6,368 nucleotides of DNA from Candidatus Bipolaricaulota bacterium. GTDB taxonomy: Bacteria; Bipolaricaulota; Bipolaricaulia; UBA7950; UBA9294. Made by a program: the position numbers and the translations under genes. Shown in pieces: positions 1 to 5,829 of the stretch (the stretch's first letter is position 1; each line of letters starts with the position of its first letter). The DNA is taken from assembly GCA_021129875.1 (NCBI GenBank), contig JAJOKK010000084.1, positions 1-6,368 on the forward strand, given 5' to 3'. The notes beneath the pieces are model-generated. The model was not told the DNA's origin, did no database searches, and was given only the letters and a program-made list of their open reading frames with translations.

Positions 1-1164
1 CGATACCGGGCTTGCGCGCAACAACTCTGCCGCGTCTTCGCCCGCAACGCAGATCCTAGTGATGTTCGAGACCAGGGTCCCACCCAACACTATCCCGAAA
101 GCACCAACTGCTGCACCAAGAATGGCTGCGTCGAACATTTCTCCGTTACCAAAAAAAAGGATGGCGAAGAGCGGGATAGTGAACACCATCTGCCGCAACA
201 CCTGCGTGATAATGTAGGGGTCACGCAGAATCAGGCGCCACTCCTTGTGCAGGAACGTGCGGGTCAATCCACGCGAAAAGCGCACCGTTCCCACACGTCT
301 GGGAACCCTCGTCCGACCGGAGGTCAGCGGTTGGCCTGTGCCGCTGATGTAGGCCTTGTGGGCTATCGTTACCGTGAACCAGAGGAGCGCTCCGCCCAGC
401 GCAATGGACAGGAGGATGGAGAGCGGATCGAAAAAGAGTGCCCTTGCCGGAAACCAGATAACGCTCTGCGGTCCGAAGAGTTCCCCTGCTTCAAACAGCG
501 ACGCAAAGACGTGCAGCCACTCAATAAGACCGCTCAACCGTTCCGGGCCGAGAATATTCGGTAGCTGGAAGAAGAGAAATATGCTCACACCAATCAGTGT
601 CCCACATACCTGGACCACCGTCCTTGCCCGGCGCGCTCCGACAAGCCTAACCAGCAGAATAGTGAGCAGGATTCCAATCGCTGTGGCACTGAGCGCCATC
701 CCAATGATTACGGGGTAGATGCCGAGCAGGCGCGGCAGACCGAGCATGAGGGCTGCGTTGCCAAGCGGGACAGCGATAATTGCCAGTGTAATGACAAGCT
801 GTAGAGCCACTCCCAGAACACGGGTGGCGAAGATGACCTTGGACGCGATCGGCGATGATACCAACAGGTCAAGGTCTCCCCGCTCGAAAAGAGCGACTGT
901 GCTGCGGCCGATCGCCTGAGCAAGCACGAAACTAAACACGACGAGAAGCCCCACGGTCATCCAAAGCAGGACGTCAGGGGAGAGAGCATCCACGACGAAC
1001 AGTCCACGGAACGCCCGCACTGCGAACCACAGGCCGATGTGTAGCCCGATGAACAGCGCCGCCCCGAAAAGGACGATCACCGTGACCGATGTCTCTGCGG
1101 TCATCTCCCGCCAGGCAAGACGGAGTTCATGCTTGAGCAGCCATGGGAGCGAGCCCGGCTTCAT
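1..1164 (-). CDS. ABC-2-type transporter permease, C-terminus cut by window edge
   Basis: This is the membrane subunit of an ABC exporter, partnered with the ATPase immediately upstream. I translated 388 codons in one uninterrupted frame from the ATG at 1164 to the window edge, so the C-terminus lies outside. The N-terminus (LKHELRLAWRE, residues 10-20) is a short cytoplasmic lead. Hydrophobic segments follow at about 26-48, 66-84, 110-135, 146-173, 186-200, 248-266 and 327-338, with another from about 346. Family-like cytoplasmic motifs are ERGDLDLLVSSP (94-105), HKEWRLILRDP (306-316) and GEDAAELLRASP (375-386). The half-repeat of 'KHE.R/KEWR' elements fits large ABC-2 exporter permeases of about 500 residues. 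The start overlaps the ATPase stop as ATGA, and AGGAGG lies 4 nt upstream, which implies translational coupling. An A8 run on the plus strand at 151-158 reads as Leu-Phe-Phe, and the frame stays intact on both sides. The substrate is unknown. Confidence 0.88.
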   Translation of the reverse strand, partial: MKPGSLPWLLKHELRLAWREMTAETSVTVIVLFGAALFIGLHIGLWFAVRAFRGLFVVDALSPDVLLWMTVGLLVVFSFVLAQAIGRSTVALFERGDLDLLVSSPIASKVIFATRVLGVALQLVITLAIIAVPLGNAALMLGLPRLLGIYPVIIGMALSATAIGILLTILLVRLVGARRARTVVQVCGTLIGVSIFLFFQLPNILGPERLSGLIEWLHVFASLFEAGELFGPQSVIWFPARALFFDPLSILLSIALGGALLWFTVTIAHKAYISGTGQPLTSGRTRVPRRVGTVRFSRGLTRTFLHKEWRLILRDPYIITQVLRQMVFTIPLFAILFFGNGEMFDAAILGAAVGAFGIVLGGTLVSNITRICVAGEDAAELLRASPVS

Positions 1165-1916
1165 GCTTCCTCCTGTACCAGATCCAAGAAGACATCTTCG
1201 AGTGTGCCGCCCTGCTCACCGCTTCGCCCCCGCAGTTCGTCCAGCGTCCCTTCGGCGATGATCTGGCCGTTGCTGATGATCCCTATCCGTTCGGCAAGGC
1301 GCTCGGCTATCTCCATGATGTGCGTTGTCAGCACTACTGTCTTTCCCTGACGCACGAAGTCGACCAACAGGTCCTTGACTTCCTTTGCTGCTGCTGCGTC
1401 GAGCCCGGTCAGCGGCTCGTCGAGGATCATCACCTTGGGCCGGTGGATGAGCGCGCCGGCGAGTGCCAGCTTCTGCTTCATCCCTCGCGAGAAGGTCTCG
1501 ATGCGATGATAGCGTGTCTGGCTCAGGTTCAGCCACTGCAATAGCTCACCAGCATAGACCGCCGCATCCTCGGGCGGAGTACCCCAGAGGCCGGCGACGA
1601 ACTCCAAATATTCAAGCGGGCGCAGCTTCCCATAGAGCATCGGCTCATCCGGGAGATAGGCCAGTTCCTGTTTTGCCTGTTGCGGCCGATCTTTGACGCT
1701 GTGGCCCAGGATCAGTGCGTCCCCTCGATCGGGTGTCAAAATCCCCACTGTCATACGCAGCGTGGTCGTCTTTCCGGCAGCGTTCGGCCCGAGCAGGGCG
1801 TATAGCTCACCCTGCCGGATGTTTAAGCTAAGGTCTCTGACGGCGTGTGTGCTGCCGAATCGCTTATCAAGGCCGTTCAAGCTGATGGCAAAACGTGTTT
1901 CCAGTCCGGATTCCAA
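1161..1916 (-). CDS. ABC transporter ATP-binding protein
   Basis: This 251-residue cytoplasmic ATPase drives the exporter encoded by the overlapping permease gene. The visible motifs, in order, are: Walker A GPNAAGKTT (43-51); Q-loop region YLPDEP (87-92), with Asp where Gln or Glu is usual; signature FSRGMKQK (142-149), a variant common in ABC-2 export ATPases in place of LSGGQ; Walker B VMILDEP (162-168) with the catalytic Glu at 167; D-loop GLD (171-173); and H-loop TTH with His199. The C-terminal GTLEDVFLDL element (237-246) is typical of this class. Walker A carries Ala at position 47, where GPNGAGKT has the second alanine in line but Gly at 46; here both positions are Ala. The start is TTG: an in-frame TAG at 1923-1925 excludes any longer form, and a strong AGGAGG sits 9 nt upstream. 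Length is normal for a single nucleotide-binding domain. The substrate cannot be inferred. Confidence 0.95.
   Translation of the reverse strand: MESGLETRFAISLNGLDKRFGSTHAVRDLSLNIRQGELYALLGPNAAGKTTTLRMTVGILTPDRGDALILGHSVKDRPQQAKQELAYLPDEPMLYGKLRPLEYLEFVAGLWGTPPEDAAVYAGELLQWLNLSQTRYHRIETFSRGMKQKLALAGALIHRPKVMILDEPLTGLDAAAAKEVKDLLVDFVRQGKTVVLTTHIMEIAERLAERIGIISNGQIIAEGTLDELRGRSGEQGGTLEDVFLDLVQEEA
1169..1174 (-). promoter_or_regulatory. Ribosome binding site of the permease
   Basis: AGGAGG lies 4 nt upstream of the permease ATG. It is embedded in the last codons of the ATPase gene (CAG GAG GAA GCA, encoding QEEA). This supports the ATGA-overlap start at 1164. Confidence 0.75.
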
Positions 1917-1925
1917 GATAGACTA

Positions 1926-1931
1926 CCTCCT
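1926..1931 (-). promoter_or_regulatory. Ribosome binding site deciding the ATPase TTG start
   Basis: AGGAGG (within AAAGGAGG, 1926-1933) lies 9 nt upstream of the TTG at 1914-1916. An in-frame TAG at 1923-1925 lies between the two, so translation has to start downstream of it. TTG is the first standard start codon available. The 41-nt gap to the preceding gene shows no terminator-like hairpin followed by a T run. Confidence 0.8.
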
Positions 1932-1957
1932 TTCATATTCCATATATTGGTCCCTCT

Positions 1958-3064
1958 TCAGTTATTCTCTCGCTTTCCCTTCTCGATACACCGGTCCCCG
2001 GCGCACCGGTCTTCAGCAAGTGCGTACCGCTGCTGTCGCCGTCTCTTGGCCCGATTGAGCAATCGGCTAATCCCTTTGTGGAACAGGTAGAACAGGCCCA
2101 CCGCCACAAGTACAAACTCTACTATCTTGAACGCCAGCGAAAAGGCGACCGCGCCCTCCTTTCCCACTCCAACCAGCCTGAAGATACCGATTAGGGCTGC
2201 CTCACCCGTTCCTAATCCCCCCGGGGTGATCCAGAGGAAGAACGAGATCATGACGTTGAGGGTGAACAACAGCGAGAGCTGCGCAAAGTCGAAGGTTCTG
2301 CCGGACGAGAAGTAGAAGAAGACCTGCGGACGTATAAAGACAAAGAAGGTTGCAACCAGCTGGATTAGGAAAGCGAGGAATGTCCCTTTCCAGTGCCGTG
2401 TGAACGCGTCGTAGATCTCATCCTCGGTCTCGGCAACCTTGTCCACCGCCCTCCCGATGCCTCGCTCCCAACGAGGGAAGGGGCGTTTCAATAGGCCGAT
2501 CAGCCGACTGGCCCACTTGAAGTTCCCGGTGAAATTCACGAGCCCGACAATGATCCAAAAGGTGATGAAGGCGATGCCGATAAAGACACCTTCCTTCGCG
2601 ACCGCCTCAACCCTGGAGGTGAGAAGGGCGTAGATGCCTCCGCCGATGACGAAGAAGATCAGGCTCAACGCTCCGAGGAATCGCTCGACAATGATCGTAG
2701 CAAAGATGCGGGTTGAGGGAGCGGGGGTGTGATCGGTGATCAGCAGGGCGCGGATCGGTTCTCCTCCGGAATAGAGGGACGGGGTAGTGTAAGTCACCGC
2801 ATATCCGCTCAGGCGCGCGCCGATGATGTAGCGCAACGGCACTTTAATCCCGTAAGAGAGGAGGATGACAGACCAGCTGGCAAGCCAGATAAGCATAGTG
2901 AGAAGAACGGTTCCAATCACTGCGCTGATCCCGATGAACCCCAGAGCGTAGATCTGGGCGAGGATGCTCCGCCAGCCGACGTAATAGAGAACACCGCCGA
3001 GCAGACCAAGCCCAACCGTCACAGAGAGCACGAGGGCCAGATTCTTCTTGAGCCGTTTATTCAT
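1958..3064 (-). CDS. UPF0104 / lysylphosphatidylglycerol synthase TM-type integral membrane protein (putative lipid or lipid-sugar flippase)
   Basis: This is a 368-residue polytopic membrane protein. Hydrophobic segments fall at about 9-29, 40-70, 82-93, 128-149, 159-178, 228-251, 262-281 and 305-330. Family-like motifs are TPSLYSGGEPIRALL (94-108), IIVERFLG (124-131) and ITPGGLGTGEAALIGIF (279-295), matching the conserved 'P..GGE..R', 'ERF' and 'PGGLG..EA' signatures of the LPG_synthase_TM group that includes MprF N-terminal domains, YbhN and AglD. It has no C-terminal aminoacyl-transferase domain, so it is the membrane part only. That part is implicated in moving lipids across the membrane in MprF; the role here is inferred. 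The C-terminus (about 338-368) is a highly charged tail (NRAKRRRQQR, then acidic/basic with two Cys). I chose ATG 3064 over an in-frame ATG at 3169, because the longer form would overlap the previous gene by about 60 nt and add a non-membrane, non-family leader. The ribosome site is weak (AGGA about 12 nt upstream). It follows the phosphodiesterase gene by 43 nt. Confidence 0.9.
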   Translation of the reverse strand: MNKRLKKNLALVLSVTVGLGLLGGVLYYVGWRSILAQIYALGFIGISAVIGTVLLTMLIWLASWSVILLSYGIKVPLRYIIGARLSGYAVTYTTPSLYSGGEPIRALLITDHTPAPSTRIFATIIVERFLGALSLIFFVIGGGIYALLTSRVEAVAKEGVFIGIAFITFWIIVGLVNFTGNFKWASRLIGLLKRPFPRWERGIGRAVDKVAETEDEIYDAFTRHWKGTFLAFLIQLVATFFVFIRPQVFFYFSSGRTFDFAQLSLLFTLNVMISFFLWITPGGLGTGEAALIGIFRLVGVGKEGAVAFSLAFKIVEFVLVAVGLFYLFHKGISRLLNRAKRRRQQRYALAEDRCAGDRCIEKGKRENN

Positions 3065-3107
3065 GGTTAATGAGTATCCTAATCTACTCTTTGCAGTGAG
3101 GGCAAGC

Positions 3108-4757
3108 CTAGCTGAGGTACCCAAGCTGCTGCAGGCGCTTGCGCAGCGCGGCAGCGTCCGCGCCATCATCGTTCGCAGTGGTGGACGTATTTCTCTCTGG
3201 GGGCCGCTCGCGCCGTTTCAACGGCTGCGAAGCAAGGGTCTCAGGATGGAAGGCATCTTCCCATATTACCCCGTCCATATATTCGGGGACCGGGCAGTCG
3301 AGGAGATAGAGGAGGTTTGCGGCAAGGTCGGTTAAGGTTGCCCCTTCGATCCGGTGGTGACTGCGGAACGGTTCGCCGTTAGCGATAAGAATCCCCTCCA
3401 TCCGGTGGTTCGCGCGAAGGAGCGGGCGGTCGAACGGGCGGTTGGAATAGAAGCCGGAGGCTCCGCTCCCCACCGTACGGAGGTCCTTGGGGAGGAAGAG
3501 GATATCCGGGGCTTGCGAGAGCCTCTCTCCGTGATAGATCTCTTCGCGACGGAAGGCCTGCCCGAGCAGGGGCTCCCCGTTGCGCGGATTCACCACCGTA
3601 TGCAGCCGCTCGACCAATTCGTCGGTCAGACTGTCCGCCTCCTCTTGGCGCAAAATCCCATGAGGCTCGCGCCCTTGCAGGTTGAGACGGATATGCCCGA
3701 TATCGGCGTGCGAGTAGGCGCGCGTTCTCGACCAGTCAATATCGTCGAGCGAGAGGAATAGCGCGGAGATCAGGCGGGCGGCGATTCCGTCCCCTACAGC
3801 ATCGAAGAACGAACTGAACAGTCCCAAGCGGTAGGCGAACGGATAGAGAAGAAAACCAACGTGTTTCAGGCGCCTCTGCGTAAACCCGAGGTGGAACGCC
3901 GCGCGTTTGATCCGCTCTAAAACGCCCAGCTTCAGCTTCAGATAGCCGGCCTGTAAGAGCCAGGTGTTGATGGAGAAGGTGTACTCCTGAATGCCCATTC
4001 CGTGATCGGAGAGGAGGATCACGCTCGCCCCCAACCCCTCTGCTATTTCACTCAGCTCCCCAACCTGACGGTCGACCTCCTGAAAGACGGTGAGGAGTGG
4101 GTCGAGCCCGTTCTTCTTCATCCCCCATAGATCGTGCTGAACTTTATCGGTTGACTGGAAATGAAGCATGAACAGGTCCCAGTCGTGCTGCTGCATGAAA
4201 TGCTTTGCCGCAGTCGCCCGCCCACGCAGGCCGGTCAACAGCTCTTCGACCTTCGAGCCGAGGGTGAACCGATGGGCGCACTCCGGGAAGAACCTGTAGT
4301 TCGGGGCAGCGCTGCGCAGCTGCGCATAGATCTCCGGCGGATGCGTGGGAGCGGGATCGCTCTCCGGGGTCAGCAGACCAGGGATGATCACCCCGTTGAC
4401 CGGTCGTGGAGGGTAAGTAAGAGGCAACCCAATGCTCACTACCTGCCGTCCGCTCTCGCTCGCCAATTCCCAGATGGTCGGGTACGGGATGTCGTTTCCG
4501 GTGACGACGGAGATCGCGTATCCTTCTCCGCGACGCTTCGTCCAGCCGGAGATCCCGTGCTTCCCCGGATTGACCCCGGTCTGGAAGCTCGCCCAAGCCG
4601 GTCCGGTTAAGGGCGGGATTGTACTCTCCAGCAGACCGCAAGTCCCCATGGCAATCGCCCGCTCCAGGTGCGGGAGCTTCCCTGCCTCTATCCACGGGTC
4701 GATGAGCGGAAACCCTACACCATCGAGCCCGATAACAAAGATCCGTCGTGAGGTCAT
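3108..4757 (-). CDS. Alkaline phosphatase superfamily protein, nucleotide pyrophosphatase/phosphodiesterase-like
   Basis: This is a 549-residue hydrolase of the type I phosphodiesterase / nucleotide pyrophosphatase branch of the alkaline phosphatase superfamily. These enzymes use two metal ions and a Thr or Ser nucleophile to cleave phosphodiesters or phosphomonoesters. A complete ligand set is visible: Asp12 (VIGLDGVG), nucleophile candidate Thr51 (PPLTGPAWASFQTG), Asp204 and His208 (STDKVQHDLWG), Asp251-His252 (LLSDHGMG) and His451 (RANHRMEGILI). The D-x3-H and DH spacing matches characterised NPP enzymes. A segment of about 200 residues between His252 and His451 is where substrate-specificity or cap elements would lie. 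The end, ALRKRLQQLGYLS, is typical of this branch. There is no signal peptide or membrane anchor, so it should act in the cytoplasm unless tethered by partners. The start overlaps the glycosyltransferase stop as ATGA, with AGGAGG 4 nt upstream. The context suggests a phosphorylated lipid, nucleotide-sugar or polyprenyl intermediate as substrate, but this is not proven. Confidence 0.93.
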   Translation of the reverse strand: MTSRRIFVIGLDGVGFPLIDPWIEAGKLPHLERAIAMGTCGLLESTIPPLTGPAWASFQTGVNPGKHGISGWTKRRGEGYAISVVTGNDIPYPTIWELASESGRQVVSIGLPLTYPPRPVNGVIIPGLLTPESDPAPTHPPEIYAQLRSAAPNYRFFPECAHRFTLGSKVEELLTGLRGRATAAKHFMQQHDWDLFMLHFQSTDKVQHDLWGMKKNGLDPLLTVFQEVDRQVGELSEIAEGLGASVILLSDHGMGIQEYTFSINTWLLQAGYLKLKLGVLERIKRAAFHLGFTQRRLKHVGFLLYPFAYRLGLFSSFFDAVGDGIAARLISALFLSLDDIDWSRTRAYSHADIGHIRLNLQGREPHGILRQEEADSLTDELVERLHTVVNPRNGEPLLGQAFRREEIYHGERLSQAPDILFLPKDLRTVGSGASGFYSNRPFDRPLLRANHRMEGILIANGEPFRSHHRIEGATLTDLAANLLYLLDCPVPEYMDGVIWEDAFHPETLASQPLKRRERPPERNTSTTANDDGADAAALRKRLQQLGYLS

Positions 4758-5737
4758 AGCACCTCCTGGTAGATGGCGACAAGGTCGGTTCCAACTTGCT
4801 TCAAGCCGTGTTTCTCTGCCAGACCGTTCATCGACAGGGAAGGAGGGCGGTCAGAGAGGAGGGTCGCAATCGCCGCCCTAAAATCAGTGAGTGTCTCGCC
4901 CATCAGGCAGTTCTCCCCGTCTACAAGCCATCCTTGGTAGACAGGGAGGCGGCGCACGACGAGCGGGAGGCCGGCCGCTCCCGCCTCCAGGATCACCAGA
5001 CCGAGCGATTCGGCGTGCGACGGGAAGAAGAAGAGGTCGCACCCACTGTAGGCAGTGGTGACGTCGCCGATGAATCCTGTCAACCGCACGTTCTTGGGGT
5101 GTTCCCGCACGAGGCTCTCGAACCGGGGGCTATAGAAGAGGGAGCGACTCACCTTTGCTCCGACCCAGACAAACGAAAGGTTGGGGAGGGAGCGCGCCAC
5201 CTCGAAGAACTCCTCAACCCCTTTGCGGGGGATGAGCAGCCCGGTGCAGAGCACAGTCGGACGGTCAAGGTCGTACTTTCGCCGGAACAGATCGCGCTTC
5301 TCCTGGTTGAAACGAAAGAGATCGGTCTCTATGCCGCTGGAGACGACGCGGATCGGTCGTCCATTTGCGATGGAGACAAACCCTGCAGCTGCAAAGGGGG
5401 ACGGGACGATGAACAGATCGATCGTGCCGGTAAAGGCACGCAGATAGCGATCGTAGATGGAGGCAAGTGGATGAGAGAAGGTGAACGACCCCGGGATCAG
5501 ATCGGGCGGGGTATGAACGCTCATTACGACCGGCCTCCCCTTCTTATGCGCCCATCGTGCGTAGTAGAGCGATTTAGGGCCGATCCACTGTAGATGCAAT
5601 AGGTCGTACTCGCCTCCCGGGTCGCTCGTCACAGCAATCCCTTGGCCCTTCAACGCTTGCATTAAGTTGCGGGTCGCCCGCCCGATCCCGGATCGATCGA
5701 TCAGGCCATGCCCTTCAAGGTATGAACAGATCTTTAT
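4754..5737 (-). CDS. GT4-like glycosyltransferase with probable ATA start
   Basis: This GT-B fold glycosyltransferase would move a sugar from a nucleotide-sugar donor to an acceptor, probably lipid-linked given its neighbours. The first ordinary start codon is ATG 5662, but the frame is open back to a TAA at 5762-5764. The extra upstream residues, KICSYLEGHGLIDRSGIGRA, form the first Rossmann strand and the glycine-rich acceptor-side loop that GT4 proteins need. Starting at ATA 5735-5737 gives 327 residues and a family-like MKICSYLEG N-terminus, with AAAGGAAG 8 nt upstream. Other motifs are: EYDLLHLQWIGPKSLYYA (43-60), SVHTPPDL (73-80), SSGIETDLF (133-141), GLLIPRKGVEEF (166-177), and the donor-site E-x7-E at Glu243 and Glu251 within PSHAESLGLVILEAGAAGLP. 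The N-terminal half reminds me of diacylglycerol glucosyltransferase-like proteins, but donor and acceptor cannot be assigned. There is no signal peptide; it is likely a peripheral enzyme on the cytoplasmic face. CTG 5704 is an alternative start. Confidence 0.9.
   Translation of the reverse strand: MKICSYLEGHGLIDRSGIGRATRNLMQALKGQGIAVTSDPGGEYDLLHLQWIGPKSLYYARWAHKKGRPVVMSVHTPPDLIPGSFTFSHPLASIYDRYLRAFTGTIDLFIVPSPFAAAGFVSIANGRPIRVVSSGIETDLFRFNQEKRDLFRRKYDLDRPTVLCTGLLIPRKGVEEFFEVARSLPNLSFVWVGAKVSRSLFYSPRFESLVREHPKNVRLTGFIGDVTTAYSGCDLFFFPSHAESLGLVILEAGAAGLPLVVRRLPVYQGWLVDGENCLMGETLTDFRAAIATLLSDRPPSLSMNGLAEKHGLKQVGTDLVAIYQEVL
4762..4767 (-). promoter_or_regulatory. Ribosome binding site of the phosphodiesterase
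   Basis: AGGAGG lies 4 nt upstream of the ATG at 4755-4757, inside the final codons of the glycosyltransferase gene (CAG GAG GTG CTA, encoding QEVL). The ATGA overlap and this site indicate coupled translation of the two proteins. Confidence 0.75.
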
Positions 5738-5745
5738 TGTTACCG

Positions 5746-5751
5746 CTTCCT
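5746..5751 (-). promoter_or_regulatory. Ribosome binding site supporting the ATA start of the glycosyltransferase
   Basis: AGGAAG (within AAAGGAAG, 5746-5753) lies 8 nt upstream of the ATA at 5735-5737. No ATG, GTG or TTG occurs in frame near this site. The first standard start in frame is more than 80 nt downstream of it, so the site makes sense mainly for initiation at or near the ATA codon. Confidence 0.5.
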
Positions 5752-5777
5752 TTGCTGGTGGTTATGCCGATGGTTAG

Positions 5778-5804
5778 AAGGGAAGATTACCGGGTCTTCT
5801 CCTT
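5778..5804. repeat. Imperfect inverted repeat in the amidase-glycosyltransferase gap
   Basis: On the minus strand the arms AAGG-A-GAAGA and TCTTC-CCTT flank an 8-nt loop. This gives nine base pairs with one bulged A. Short GGTT/AACC arms further out (5772-5775 and 5811-5814) extend the symmetry. No T run follows on the minus strand, so it is not a standard intrinsic terminator. It overlaps the promoter candidate and could be an operator, an mRNA hairpin or chance. Confidence 0.4.
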
Positions 5805-5812
5805 AGTTTCAA
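5784..5812 (-). promoter_or_regulatory. Possible sigma-70-type promoter for the glycosyltransferase gene
   Basis: On the minus strand TTGAAA (5807-5812) resembles a -35 box with 5 of 6 matches. After exactly 17 nt, TAATCT (5784-5789) resembles a weak -10 box with 3 of 6 matches. A transcript starting just downstream would have a leader of about 40 nt before the ATA start. The placement in the only gap longer than 50 nt in the window is sensible, but the -10 is poor and chance matches of this quality are common. Confidence 0.25.
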
Positions 5813-5829
5813 CCGGTGGAGCTGTCTTC

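Noticed and set aside
151..158. A8 homopolymer as a possible frameshift or slippage site in the permease
   Set aside because: Family-like motifs on both sides (HKEWRLILRDP and GEDAAELLRASP) are in the same frame without correction, so no frameshift is needed.
1917..1957. Possible terminator between the flippase-like gene and the ATPase
   Set aside because: The gap is AT-rich but shows no GC-rich hairpin followed by a T run; it mainly holds the ATPase ribosome binding site.
3065..3169. N-terminal extension of the flippase-like protein to ATG 3169
   Set aside because: The extra 35 residues are not membrane-like, overlap the end of the phosphodiesterase gene and precede a normal family N-terminus at ATG 3064.
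4161..4610. 149-codon plus-strand frame
   Set aside because: It is antisense to the phosphodiesterase, with no recognisable motifs; overlapping frames of this size are expected at this base composition.
4144..4794. 216-codon minus-strand frame overlapping the phosphodiesterase start
   Set aside because: It is a shadow in another frame of the phosphodiesterase gene, rich in Arg/Ala/Gly, with no domain-like pattern. The competing frame has all catalytic motifs.
4796..5593. 265-codon open frame on the plus strand
   Set aside because: It lies wholly antisense to the glycosyltransferase, whose frame carries conserved GT motifs. The plus-strand product is charged, low-complexity-like and shows no recognisable family.
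5690..5701. GATCGATCGATC tandem tetramer
   Set aside because: It is only three copies, and it encodes Ile-Asp-Arg-Ser within the conserved glycosyltransferase N-terminus; best explained as coding sequence.
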